Part shown: in pieces, positions 9,007-17,742 of the stretch
Layout of the letters: every line of letters starts with the position of its first letter
Position numbering within the stretch: position 1 is the first letter of the stretch
Assembly: GCA_029266615.1 (NCBI GenBank)
Contig: JAQSWN010000024.1
Location: 21,448 to 85,447 of the forward strand
Origin: Polyangiaceae bacterium
Lineage (GTDB): Bacteria > Myxococcota_A > Polyangia > Polyangiales > Polyangiaceae
Direction of reading: 5' to 3'
Length of the DNA stretch: 64,000 nt
Position numbers and translations under genes: made by a program
Notes under the pieces: model-generated
Told to the model about the DNA's origin: nothing
Database searches by the model: none
What the model saw: only the letters and a program-made list of their open reading frames with translations

Positions 9007-10239
9007 CTAGGCGAAGAACTCGCGGATCTCGTCGGCGCGCGCGCGCGCGTCGGCTTTGCCGACTTCGATGAGCTCGTGGGCGAAGCCTCCGTCGAAGAGC
9101 ATGTAGGAGGCCCAGTCGGCTTCGGTCTCCGCGGAGTCGCGCGCGGCGCGCTCCAGCAGATAACGGGCGATGCCTGTCAGGCCCTTCAGGGTGACGGACT
9201 TTCGCATGTACTCGGCGGCGAGGCGGCCGAGGTCGCGCGACGGCGTGAAGGTGAGCGTCTTGATGCGACGGTACGCGCTGCCGCGGTGGCGCACCCAGAC
9301 GCGGTGGAAGCGCTCGAGATCTTCGGGCGAGAGCGTCTCTTCCAACACTTCCATCATTTGGTTGACGCGGTCGAGCACTTGCAAGTCGTACTGGACGGGG
9401 TCGAGCAACAGCGCGTTGAGCAGCTTGCCAACGAGGAAGACCGGGCTGAGATTTTGCATCTCCGCGTGGTCGGCGGCTTCGACGGCCGCGACCTCACGCA
9501 CGGAGCGCGCGTGGCGCACGGAGACGACGACGAGGCGCTCCGCGCCGGCGCGGATGGCGGGCGCGATCGGCGTGTTGAAGCGGAGGCCGCCGTCGCAGTA
9601 GTAGTGCTCACCCAGCTTGCGCGTCGGGAACAAGAGCGGGATGGCCGCGGATGCGAGCACGTGGTCGGCCGTGATGCGCTCGAAGGCGGTGACGCGGCGC
9701 TCGTCGCGCGTGTCCGCGATGTGCACTCCGGGGGCGCCTTCGGTGAACATGGTGGTACGGCCGGAGACGACGTGCAGCGCCGCGACCATGAGCGCGCGGA
9801 CGATGCCGGCGTCCACGTTTCGGTGGAGGCGCTCCCAATCCACCGTACGGCGCACCAGCACCTCCACCGCCCGCGTATCCAGCAAGGATTTGCCGAGCAA
9901 GGTGGACTTGGCGAAACGCGAGAGGGTTTCCGGCATCGGGGTGAGGCCGAGCAGGCGTACTCGCGCGTGGTCGTTCAGACGCAGGCTCTGCCAAGTGTCC
10001 ACCAGGCGCTCGACACGGTGATCGTGCGCGTCCGCGTTGGCGGCGAAGTAAGCGGCGTTGATGGCGCCCACCGAGGTGCCGGCGAAGATATCGAACAGGG
10101 CCGGCGTGCCCGGGTCCGTATCCAGCACCTCCGCGATGCCGGCCACGACGCCCACTTCGTACGCGCCGCGCGTCCCGCCGCCGGAGAGCACCAGAGCCGT
10201 CGGCGGCCGAGGGGGGCGCATCACTTCATTGTGACTCAA
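9007..10239 (-). CDS. Patatin-like phospholipase
   Basis: Lipid acyl hydrolase of the patatin family with a Ser-Asp dyad. The oxyanion-hole glycines are GGGTRG (residues 20-25), the nucleophile is Ser55 in FAGTSVGAIN, and the partner is Asp215 in YYCDGGL. Residues 280-410 form a helical, charged extension with no motif I recognise. There is no signal peptide, so the enzyme is probably cytosolic or membrane-peripheral. The start could be the Met at residue 7. The gene is divergent from the PP2C phosphatase gene across 78 nt. Confidence 0.9.
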   Translation of the reverse strand: MSHNEVMRPPRPPTALVLSGGGTRGAYEVGVVAGIAEVLDTDPGTPALFDIFAGTSVGAINAAYFAANADAHDHRVERLVDTWQSLRLNDHARVRLLGLTPMPETLSRFAKSTLLGKSLLDTRAVEVLVRRTVDWERLHRNVDAGIVRALMVAALHVVSGRTTMFTEGAPGVHIADTRDERRVTAFERITADHVLASAAIPLLFPTRKLGEHYYCDGGLRFNTPIAPAIRAGAERLVVVSVRHARSVREVAAVEAADHAEMQNLSPVFLVGKLLNALLLDPVQYDLQVLDRVNQMMEVLEETLSPEDLERFHRVWVRHRGSAYRRIKTLTFTPSRDLGRLAAEYMRKSVTLKGLTGIARYLLERAARDSAETEADWASYMLFDGGFAHELIEVGKADARARADEIREFFA

Positions 10240-10317
10240 TCCCCGGGCCTAAGTCCAAAAACGGCGCGGGAAAGGGTTTTCAAGCGTGCGCTCCGCTGCG
10301 ACACTCACCGCTCGAGC

Positions 10318-11301
10318 ATGACAGCAGACACCGCTTTTTCAGCCGGCACGCGCCCGCAAGCGGCCTTGACCCTGAAAGCGGCCGGCCGAACTGACATCGG
10401 CAAGCGCCGTCAGCACAACGAGGACGTGGTGCTGGTGCGGGAGGACTTGGGGTTGTTCGTCGTGGCCGACGGCGCGGGAGGGCACAACGCGGGTGAGGTC
10501 GCCAGCGCGCTCGCGGCCCGGTCGATGGAAAACTACTTCGGCGCGACCATCCGGGCGACGCACGACGCTCCTGAGTTCAATCGGCTCGGCCTTCCCAATG
10601 GCGCGCGGCGGCTCTCTTCCGCGGTGCACAAGGCCAATCGGGACGTCGTGGAGATTGCGCGGACCTCGCCCAAGCACCGTGGCATGGGGACGACGGTCGT
10701 AGCCGCGTGTTTTTCGCCGCGCTCGGGGCTCATGCACGTCGCCCACGTCGGGGACAGCCGCTGCTACCGCATGAGGAACGGGGATTTGGAGCTTCTCACC
10801 CAAGACCATTCGCTGCTCACGGACGTGCTCGAGCAACGGCCGGACATCGACGAAGAGGTCCTGGCCGGCCTTCCGAAGAACATTGTCACCCGCGCCATCG
10901 GGCTAGACGGACAGCTGCGCGTCTCCATCCGCTCGTACGCGGTCGTGGAAGGAGACCGCTACCTGTTGTGCTCGGACGGCCTGAGCGGCCCCGTAACGGC
11001 TTCGGAGGTCGCGGAGCTGCTCGCCCTGGCGGAGCCAGCGGGGGCCGTGGTGGAGCGTCTGCTCGCACGCGCACTGGCGAACGGCGGGCCCGACAACATC
11101 GCGGCGTTGGTCATCGACTGCCAAGGCGGGCACAAGGCCGCGCTGCCGGCGGACAGCGTGCCGCCTCCCTCGAGCGATGCGGAAGCGGCGCCGGAGCCGG
11201 AGCTGCTCATTTTGGGCATTCAAGATTTGGACGTGGCGGACGCCGTGAGTGCCAGCGACGACCTGTTGAAAGCGATCGAGGATCTACTTGGAAACCATTG
11301 A
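10318..11301 (+). CDS. PP2C-family serine/threonine phosphatase
   Basis: A 327-residue metal-dependent protein phosphatase, the usual counterpart of bacterial Ser/Thr kinases, two of which lie in this window. Motifs follow the family order: GKRRQHNEDVVL (residues 28-39), VADGAGGHNAGE (49-60), GMGTTVV, HVGDSRCYR, TQDHSLL, LCSDGLSG and GGPDNIAALV near the C-terminus. An acidic tail of about 70 residues follows. ATG 10318 is chosen because homology starts soon after it; the frame is open far upstream only as a shadow of the patatin gene. The last 14 nt overlap truD, suggesting coupled translation. Confidence 0.92.
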   Translation: MTADTAFSAGTRPQAALTLKAAGRTDIGKRRQHNEDVVLVREDLGLFVVADGAGGHNAGEVASALAARSMENYFGATIRATHDAPEFNRLGLPNGARRLSSAVHKANRDVVEIARTSPKHRGMGTTVVAACFSPRSGLMHVAHVGDSRCYRMRNGDLELLTQDHSLLTDVLEQRPDIDEEVLAGLPKNIVTRAIGLDGQLRVSIRSYAVVEGDRYLLCSDGLSGPVTASEVAELLALAEPAGAVVERLLARALANGGPDNIAALVIDCQGGHKAALPADSVPPPSSDAEAAPEPELLILGIQDLDVADAVSASDDLLKAIEDLLGNH

Positions 11302-12412
11302 AGAGCGCGGCGACGTCACGCTGCACGAGCCGCCCGTTGCGTACCCGGATTTGCCGCCCGTCGGCGGCCGCGTCGGGCCGGAGCCGGAAGACTTTCGCGT
11401 CGACGAGGTGCCGGCCTACGCCGCAAGCGGTAAGGGCGAGCACCAGTACGTTCGAGCCCAGAAGCGGCTCATCACGACGCAGGAGCTGGCCAAGCGCCTC
11501 GGGCGCGCCGCGGGCGTACAAGAGCGAGACGTCGGCTACGCGGGAATGAAGGACAAATACGCGGTCACGACCCAGTGGCTCAGCGTCTCCAGCAAAACGC
11601 CGCTCACGAAGGAGCTGGATCTGGGTCCCGGCGTCGAGATCCTCGAGGTGACACGGCACGAGAACAAGCTGCGCACCGGGCACCTCCTGGGCAACCGCTT
11701 CACGATCACGCTCGTGGGTGTGCACGAGGATGGCCTGGCGCGCGCGACCGCCATCGTGGCGCGGCTTCGCGAGGACGGCCTGCCCAACTACTTCGGCGCG
11801 CAGCGCTTCGGACACGGTGGCCGCAACTTGCCGGACGCGCTCTCCTGGCTTGCGCGGGGCGGGCGCGGGCGTGGTCGCTTCGAGCAAAAGCTGTTTCCCA
11901 GTGTGGTGCAGTCGGAGCTCTTCAATCGCTACCTCACCGCGCGGCTCGCGCTCGGCGCGCGCCAGCTCATCGAAGGTGAGGTGGTGCGCTTGGAAGGGGC
12001 AGGCGCGATGTTCCGCGTGGAAGACCTCGCCGCCGAGCAGCCACGGCTGGAAAAGCGAGACCTTCACCTCACGGGGCCCATGCTGGGACCCAAGCTGCGA
12101 CCTGCCTCCGCGGACGCGCTCGCTTTGGAGCAGCGCCTGACCGCCGAGCTCGGCCTGAACGAAGCGATGCTGGGCACGCTGGGTCGCGAGGCGCCCGGCG
12201 TGCGCCGCGATCTGTTCGCGCCCCTAGAGGATTTGAGCATCCAGGCCGTGACGGGCCGTGACGCGCCGGCGCTATCGCTTTCGTTCACGTTACCGGCGGG
12301 CGGCTACGCAACAGAAGTGCTGCGACAGCTCACCCACGAGCCGTTTCTGAGTGGCTCCGGTCACGGCGCGCCCAGCAAATCCGCAGAGCCGGCCGCGACG
12401 GACGACGCCTAG
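11288..12412 (+). CDS. truD: tRNA pseudouridine(13) synthase TruD
   Basis: Converts U13 of some tRNAs to pseudouridine. At 374 residues it is near the usual TruD length. The diagnostic GYAGMKDKYAVTTQ carries the catalytic Asp89. It is preceded by the N-terminal EDFRVDEVPAY and followed by GNRFTITL and NYFGAQRFG, all TruD signatures. The start is TTG at 11288 with a GAGG about 7 nt upstream, lying inside the 3' end of the PP2C phosphatase gene (14-nt overlap). Confidence 0.93.
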   Translation: METIEERGDVTLHEPPVAYPDLPPVGGRVGPEPEDFRVDEVPAYAASGKGEHQYVRAQKRLITTQELAKRLGRAAGVQERDVGYAGMKDKYAVTTQWLSVSSKTPLTKELDLGPGVEILEVTRHENKLRTGHLLGNRFTITLVGVHEDGLARATAIVARLREDGLPNYFGAQRFGHGGRNLPDALSWLARGGRGRGRFEQKLFPSVVQSELFNRYLTARLALGARQLIEGEVVRLEGAGAMFRVEDLAAEQPRLEKRDLHLTGPMLGPKLRPASADALALEQRLTAELGLNEAMLGTLGREAPGVRRDLFAPLEDLSIQAVTGRDAPALSLSFTLPAGGYATEVLRQLTHEPFLSGSGHGAPSKSAEPAATDDA

Positions 12413-12434
12413 GGCTTATAGAAGCCGGTTTGTT
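12413..12434 (+). terminator. Possible terminator after PP2C-truD
   Basis: GGCTT-ATAG-AAGCC forms a short stem (5 bp) and is followed by the T-rich GGTTTGTT, directly after the truD stop. The stem is weak, so the call is tentative. Confidence 0.35.
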
Positions 12435-12469
12435 GCCTCGGTCGCGCGGGGGTTGCCAAAATTCCGCGC

Positions 12470-13318
12470 GTGACGCCGGTGCTCTACCGCTTGCTCGTTG
12501 CCCTGCTTCCCATCGCGCTGCTGCCGGGGTGCGCCCGTGAAGCCGGAGAGGCTCAATCGCCAGCTCCCGGCTGGGCCGCCGGCTGGGTCATTCCCCTCGA
12601 CGAGCAGTACGAATTTCCGCCCAAAACTCTGCCGCGCAAGGTGGAGCGCGCGGCGTCTTCGGGCCCCGCACCTACGCGCGGCAACGTGCTCAAGCCGGAG
12701 CCGGTGACGCTCTCACCCCTGCGGTTCGCGGCCGCGCCCGGCGTTCCAACGTACGCCGACGGGCGGCCGCGCCCCCTACCGCCGGAGCTGATCGCGGCGG
12801 AGTTCCCGACCGGGGACGCCTGCCTCGAGCAGCTGCGCGGCGCGGGCGTTTCATTCCACGCGCTGGAGGACAAGCGCGGCGTCCAGACCCCGGTCGAAAT
12901 CGACGGGTCGATCGGAGGCGTGCGCTACTGGACGGTGGGAGCCGGGCCGATGGTGTCGGATTGCCGGCTGGTGCTCGCCCTTGCGCGGGTCGCGCCGGAG
13001 CTGCGCGGTCTCGGAATCAGCGCGATTCGCTTCTCCGGAGCCTATTCGTATCGCATGGCGCGCGTCGGCCGGCTCAGCTTGCACGCCTACGGGCTCGCGC
13101 TGGACGTGCACGAGGTGACGGCAGACGGAAAGAGCTACGTCGTCGCGCGCGACTTCCGCCGCGGACTCACGAACGGATGCGCCGAAGAAGCGCCGCTGCT
13201 GAATCGCTTGGCGTGCCGCTTCGCGCAGACGCGCCTCTTCCAAGAGCTGCTCACGCCGGACAGTAACGCCGACCACCGCGACCACCTGCACTTCGCGATT
13301 GCCCGTGCGCCCGGTTGA
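12470..13318 (+). CDS. Extensin-like C-domain lipoprotein (putative peptidoglycan peptidase-like)
   Basis: 282 residues from GTG 12470. The signal peptide ends in a good lipobox, LLPGC (Cys21). A Pro-rich spacer precedes the C-terminal extensin-like domain (about 105-282). That domain has HAYGLALDVHEV and HRDHLHFAI, which resemble the zinc-binding HxxxxxxD and HxH motifs of M15/VanY-type D-Ala-D-Ala carboxypeptidases. An envelope-anchored role at peptidoglycan is likely by family resemblance, but no activity is established for the extensin-like family. It stands alone between truD and the convergent msrC. Confidence 0.8.
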   Translation: MTPVLYRLLVALLPIALLPGCAREAGEAQSPAPGWAAGWVIPLDEQYEFPPKTLPRKVERAASSGPAPTRGNVLKPEPVTLSPLRFAAAPGVPTYADGRPRPLPPELIAAEFPTGDACLEQLRGAGVSFHALEDKRGVQTPVEIDGSIGGVRYWTVGAGPMVSDCRLVLALARVAPELRGLGISAIRFSGAYSYRMARVGRLSLHAYGLALDVHEVTADGKSYVVARDFRRGLTNGCAEEAPLLNRLACRFAQTRLFQELLTPDSNADHRDHLHFAIARAPG

Positions 13319-13334
13319 GTCGAGAATTTTACGA

Positions 13335-13374
13335 CTCGCTCCTCCCCTCCTTACCTCTTTGCAAAATCTCCCGC
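13335..13374. repeat. Pyrimidine-rich intergenic element, copy B
   Basis: Begins with the same 17 nt as copy A (CTCGCTCCTCCCCTCCT), followed by CCTCTTTG, AAAT and CCCGC. It again lies in a short gap between two convergent genes. The orientation is the same as copy A. Confidence 0.6.
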
Positions 13375-13377
13375 GCT

Positions 13378-13854
13378 TCAGACGAGCCGAGAAAAGTCCG
13401 AGCGTTCGAGCAGGATACGCGCGGCTCGTTCCAGGCCGGCGGCGTCCTCCGCGTCGAAGCGTGCGAGCTCCGGGCTGTCCACATCCAAGACGCCGAGCAG
13501 CGTTCCGTCTTGGATGAGCGGGACCACGATCTCCGAGCGCGACGCCGAGTCGCAGGCGATGTGACCGGGAAATTCGTGCACGTCGGGCACGACTACCGTC
13601 TCGCGCCGCACCGCGGCGGTGCCGCACACGCCGCGGCCTAGTGCGATGCGCACGCACGCCATTTTGCCCTGGAACGGCCCGAGCACGAGCTCATCACCGC
13701 GGCGGAGGTAGAACCCGACCCAGTTCAAGCCAGGCAGGTGTTGGAACAACAGGGCCGAGAAGTTGGCGGTGTTGGCGAGAGCGTCGGTTTCGCCAGCGAA
13801 CAGCGCCTCGAGCTCGGCGGCGACGTCACGGTAAAGCTCGGGCTTGGAAGCCAT
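13378..13854 (-). CDS. msrC: Free methionine-(R)-sulfoxide reductase (GAF fold)
   Basis: A 158-residue single GAF domain. It reduces free Met-(R)-sulfoxide using three cysteines: Cys67 (KMACVRI), Cys77 (GVCGTA) and Cys101 (GHIACDS). Their spacing (10 and 24 residues) equals that of E. coli fRMsr (84, 94, 118). The conserved LPGLNWVGFYL and VVVPDVHEFPGHIACD blocks support the call. Last gene of an apparent operon with mutH (10-nt gap) and the LacI-like sensor phosphatase. Confidence 0.93.
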   Translation of the reverse strand: MASKPELYRDVAAELEALFAGETDALANTANFSALLFQHLPGLNWVGFYLRRGDELVLGPFQGKMACVRIALGRGVCGTAAVRRETVVVPDVHEFPGHIACDSASRSEIVVPLIQDGTLLGVLDVDSPELARFDAEDAAGLERAARILLERSDFSRLV

Positions 13855-13864
13855 GCGCGGCAGC

Positions 13865-14542
13865 TTAGCGCGGCAGCGCGAAGTGTCGGGCCAAGAGCGA
13901 CCCGGTGAAGCTCGGCCTCAAGTAGAAACCGCGCGGCAGGGCCGCAAACGGCGCACCCTCCGCGTCGAAGCCCAGCCGCCGAGCGCGCGAGTGCGCAGCT
14001 TTTGGCCGAATTTGTAGGACTTTTCCGAAGTGGCCGCGCAGCTCTTCCACGTGGCCGCGGCCGATGTAGCCGGAGAGCTCCTCCCAATCCGCGCGCAGCA
14101 GCGCTTCGTCTTCCGCCGTGAGCTCGTACAGCAACGCCTGACCGATGCGTCGCTCCGCGACGACAATCGTGCGTTCCCCCTCCACCGGCACCCAGAGCAC
14201 GCGCGACAGCTTGCGGCGCACGCGCGACTCCGCCCACTCCACCTCGCCAATCTCCGCGAGCGGAATCGTGCACACGAACGTCGACTCCACCGGGGAGCCG
14301 CCGCGATCCACGGGCAGGGTCTTGAGCTCGATGTGCAGGTCCGGAAAGTCCGGAACCGCTCGTGAGCCCGCGGTGGCGCCGAGCGCGCGCTCCAAGAGCC
14401 CTCCGACGAAGCCCTTGGCGCGGCGCAAGTCCGGTGGGACCGCCACCGCGAAACGCCCGGCCAGCTCCGCGAGCCGCAGACCGGCCAGCTCCGCCGCGCG
14501 AGCCAAGAGCTCGGCTTCGTCGCGCGGAGGCAGCACGATCAT
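13865..14542 (-). CDS. mutH: DNA mismatch repair endonuclease MutH
   Basis: MutH nicks the unmethylated strand at hemimethylated GATC sites when activated by MutS and MutL. At 225 residues it is close to E. coli MutH (229). The catalytic residues match in identity and spacing: Glu51 (GGLLE), Asp65, Glu72 and Lys74 (IELKT), against E. coli Glu56, Asp70, Glu77 and Lys79. KGFVGGLLERALG and FVCTIPLAEIG are further family blocks. The ATG overlaps the upstream stop (ATGA), so it is coupled to the sensor phosphatase. MutH is best known from gammaproteobacteria with Dam, so its presence here suggests transfer; no dam gene is visible in the window. Confidence 0.9.
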   Translation of the reverse strand: MIVLPPRDEAELLARAAELAGLRLAELAGRFAVAVPPDLRRAKGFVGGLLERALGATAGSRAVPDFPDLHIELKTLPVDRGGSPVESTFVCTIPLAEIGEVEWAESRVRRKLSRVLWVPVEGERTIVVAERRIGQALLYELTAEDEALLRADWEELSGYIGRGHVEELRGHFGKVLQIRPKAAHSRARRLGFDAEGAPFAALPRGFYLRPSFTGSLLARHFALPR

Positions 14543-17052
14543 GACTGCGCTCGGTAGCGAGCCACCAAGAGCGCAATGTCGTCTTGCTGCTCGTGCATGA
14601 ACGCGCGAACCCCGTCGGTCAGGGCGTCACGCACGGCCGCCACCGGCTGCTCGGCAACGCTGCCAAAAGCCTGCTTCAGTCGCTCCGAGCCGAAGTACTC
14701 GCCGGCCGTGCTGCGTGCCTCGGTCACGCCGTCCGTATACAGCAAAAGCACGTCGCCGTCCGCGAGCGAAAGCTCGCTGTCTTGGGTCACGTCGTCGATG
14801 TCGCGCGTCGCCCCGACCCAGGTGCCGAGCGTCGGCACGACCTCCACCCGAGCGCTCGCCGCGCGGTACACGAGCATGTCCTCGTGAGCGCCCGCGAACG
14901 TGAGCCGCCCGTCGGCTCGGTAGCGAATCAAGCTCAACGTCGCGTGCTCGTCCTGTTCCAGCCGCGTGCGCACGTTGTCGTGCAGCACCGCGTTGAGGAC
15001 GCGTAAAACCTCGCGCGGGGCCGCATCCGGCCGCTGCCGTACCAAGGAAGCGACGATGCTCTGCAGCATCATCATCACCAGGCCCGAGCGGAGCCCGTGC
15101 CCAGCGACGTCCCCGATGCCGATCCAGCAACCGTCGTCCGTCGGCAGCACGTCGTAGTAGTCCCCGCCGACTTCCGTCGCCGGGAGCATCGTGGCCGCGA
15201 TGTCCAGGCCGCGCACCGCGAGATCGCGCGGCAAAATCGAAGTTTGGATCCGGGTCGCGATGGAGAGCTCCGATTCGAGCCGCTGCTTTTCGGCGTGCTC
15301 GCGCGCCGCCGCCTCCACTTGGACGCGCCGCATCAGCTCCGCGCCGTGTAGGGCCGCGCTCACGAGCTCGCGCAAGAGCTCGTACACCACGCGGCGGCGC
15401 GGGCCCAGCTCGAGCAGCGCGAAGCCGAGCTGCGCGTTCTCGAAGAACAGCGGCTCGACGACCATGGCGTGCCGGCGGGCGTCCAACAGGCCGGGTGGCG
15501 CGAGCTCCAGGGTGTCGAACAGGAGCCCACCGGGAGGCAGGTCGAGGAGGCGGCTGCGATCGTACGCCACGATCAGGCGCGACTTCGCGGGGGGCGTGCC
15601 GAACCCGTCGTAGAGCGCCACGAAGCAGCTACGAATGCCGAGCGCGGGGAGGCGATCCGCGAGCGCGCGCGGCAAGCTCTCCACGTCGAAGGACGTGATG
15701 AGAGATTCGCTCGTATCCGTCAGAATGCTGGCGGACCGCTCGGCCTCCGTGCGCAGCGCCCGCTGCTCGCGATCCACCGCGTCCGCGATCAAGACGCGGA
15801 GGCGCTGCCACACGTCCTCCATGCGCATCCAACGCTTGGCGTCGCCGCGCACGGCGGGCAAGAGCTTGCGCCGCAGCTCGGAGAGCGTCGTTTGCCACGC
15901 GACCACGTCGCCGCCGGACTCGATGGTGCGGGACAGCACTTGGTCCAGCCGGTCGATGAGCCGCCGATCCGAGACGTGGTCCAGCGCCTCGCCCAGCCCA
16001 TCCAGCAATCCGTGCTCGAAGCCGCTCTCTGCGTTGGCGCGCGCGCGCCGCGCGGAGGCGACGAGCTCTCGCGCCAACTGGGGCCGCAGCCGCTCGAACG
16101 CGTCGCGGAACGGCTCCGAAACCGTGCTGAGCGATGGCGGGGCGTCGGAGGGCGCGCCGTCGGAGAGGCAGCCGCAGGAGCGACGGCGCACCAGGCGCGA
16201 GCCGAGCACCAGCCGCTCTGGCGGCGGCTTCCCGTCCATCATGAGCGCGAGCGTATCCAGAGCGTGGGTGGCGAGCTCGAAATAGGGCTGCCGGACCGTG
16301 CTGAGGGTCGGGGTTGCCCCGCGTGCTTCGTCCGCGTCGTCGAACCCAATCACGGCGACCTGGTGTGGCACGTTGATGTCCCGCTCGCGCAGCACCTCCA
16401 GCGCGCCGAGCGTAGAGAAATCGTTTGCGCCCACCACGGCGTCGAAATCTACACGTCGGTCCAGGAAGTCCCGCATCGCGCGGCGCCCCGCGTCGGCCCC
16501 GAACTCCCCCTGCAGCACCAGCGCCGGGTCGTAGCTGAGCCCGAAGTCCAGCAGCGCGTCGCGGTACGCCTGAAAGCGCGTTTGCGCCTCTTGATTCGTC
16601 GTTGGTCCACGCAAGAACACGAGCCGGCGCCGACCGTGCGCGCTGATCAGGTGTACGACCGCTTCGCGCATACCGGCGGCGTTGTCGGCCGCGACCACCG
16701 GCACGCCCGGCACCACGTGCCCGACCGTGACCTTCGGCAGGCCCGGATAGCGCGCCAGGAAGGACTCGATGACCTCGCTCGAGGCGGTCAGGCTCAACAC
16801 CGCTATCGCGTCGAGCGAGCGCGTCGACACCAAGTCGTAGCAGCGGTTGCGAGACAGCTCGTGACCGGCCAGCGAATGCAGCGCCCCGCCCGCGAAGCAG
16901 TAGAGGTCCAGCTCCCGCGCGCGCGCTTCGAATTCGAAGGCGGTGACGAGGAGGCTCGCGTACTCGTTGTAGAGCGCGTCGAGCAGCACGCCGATGCGGC
17001 GCCGCGCACGTGGCGGCGCCGGCAGGCTAGTTGCGGGCGGCGCCAGGTTCAC
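14539..17052 (-). CDS. LacI-type ligand-binding sensor fused to a SpoIIE/PP2C phosphatase
   Basis: 837 residues with no signal peptide and no N-terminal HTH, so it is a cytoplasmic sensor rather than a repressor. Residues 20-295 are a LacI/periplasmic-binding-protein-like domain (VVAADNAAGM, RLVFLRGP, VVGANDFSTLGAL, QVAVIGFDDADEA), followed by RRRSCGC, a motif often seen after such domains in sensor proteins. Residues about 460-600 look GAF-like. A coiled linker leads to a SpoIIE/RsbU phosphatase (about 625-837) with VGGDYYDV, IGDVAGHGLRSGL and LLYTDGVTEAR. Such enzymes usually dephosphorylate anti-anti-sigma factors; the partner is not visible here. First gene of the operon with mutH and msrC. 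Confidence 0.85.
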   Translation of the reverse strand: MNLAPPATSLPAPPRARRRIGVLLDALYNEYASLLVTAFEFEARARELDLYCFAGGALHSLAGHELSRNRCYDLVSTRSLDAIAVLSLTASSEVIESFLARYPGLPKVTVGHVVPGVPVVAADNAAGMREAVVHLISAHGRRRLVFLRGPTTNQEAQTRFQAYRDALLDFGLSYDPALVLQGEFGADAGRRAMRDFLDRRVDFDAVVGANDFSTLGALEVLRERDINVPHQVAVIGFDDADEARGATPTLSTVRQPYFELATHALDTLALMMDGKPPPERLVLGSRLVRRRSCGCLSDGAPSDAPPSLSTVSEPFRDAFERLRPQLARELVASARRARANAESGFEHGLLDGLGEALDHVSDRRLIDRLDQVLSRTIESGGDVVAWQTTLSELRRKLLPAVRGDAKRWMRMEDVWQRLRVLIADAVDREQRALRTEAERSASILTDTSESLITSFDVESLPRALADRLPALGIRSCFVALYDGFGTPPAKSRLIVAYDRSRLLDLPPGGLLFDTLELAPPGLLDARRHAMVVEPLFFENAQLGFALLELGPRRRVVYELLRELVSAALHGAELMRRVQVEAAAREHAEKQRLESELSIATRIQTSILPRDLAVRGLDIAATMLPATEVGGDYYDVLPTDDGCWIGIGDVAGHGLRSGLVMMMLQSIVASLVRQRPDAAPREVLRVLNAVLHDNVRTRLEQDEHATLSLIRYRADGRLTFAGAHEDMLVYRAASARVEVVPTLGTWVGATRDIDDVTQDSELSLADGDVLLLYTDGVTEARSTAGEYFGSERLKQAFGSVAEQPVAAVRDALTDGVRAFMHEQQDDIALLVARYRAQS

Positions 17053-17092
17053 GGCTGTCGATCATACACAGAAGAGCCGCGGGGCCCCTCGC

Positions 17093-17608
17093 TTACTTGT
17101 CCTTGTAGGTCACGGACCCGATGAAGTCCCCCTTCCCTAAATCCACCCCGTTGTGCCGCAAAATCGCGTACGCCATGCTGGCGTGAAAGTACACGTTCGG
17201 CAGCTGGCGTTCGGTCAAGTAGTCCGCGCCCGTCATTCCCTTTCCCTCCGGGAAGAATGGCAGGGAAATCAGCCGCTCCGCCGTGCCTTCGAAGTCAGCG
17301 GGCGTGAACGTATCCAGGTAAGCGATGACCGAGTGTAGGCGCTTGCGTAACTCGTCGAACGTCTCCTCCGTGTCCGCGTGCTTGGGTGGGTCTTTGGCGG
17401 TCAAACGCGCACAGGTCAGCTTGCATTGGTCAGCGACCGACTGAACCTGGCGGACGAGCGCAAACTGGTCCGGAGCGAGCCGGGCCGTGAGCAGCGTGTT
17501 GGGGTCGAACTTCTTGGACTCGGCGAAGGCGACGGACTTGTCGATCCAACGCTCCACATTCTGGAGGAGGCGCTTGAACTGCGGAACAGTGGCTGAGTAG
17601 AGGTTCAT
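17093..17608 (-). CDS. DUF1993 domain protein
   Basis: 171 residues matching the DUF1993 family from start (MNLYSATVPQFKRLL) to end (FHASMAYAILRHNGVDLGK). The fold is a four-helix bundle of the DinB-like type; function unknown. Cys87 and Cys91 (CKLTC) are close together, but I see no clear metal site. It has its own promoter region (17609-17742) divergent from the L,D-transpeptidase. Confidence 0.85.
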   Translation of the reverse strand: MNLYSATVPQFKRLLQNVERWIDKSVAFAESKKFDPNTLLTARLAPDQFALVRQVQSVADQCKLTCARLTAKDPPKHADTEETFDELRKRLHSVIAYLDTFTPADFEGTAERLISLPFFPEGKGMTGADYLTERQLPNVYFHASMAYAILRHNGVDLGKGDFIGSVTYKDK

Positions 17609-17742
17609 CGGAATTTCCTTCTCGGGCCGGGGTTCTAGAGCCCGCCGAGCGCCGCCGTAAGTGCCCCACCCGCCGGACGCGCAACCTCCGCCGAATTGGC
17701 GCGGATTTGGCGCGTTCTCGACGCCTGGGCTACGGTCGGCCC

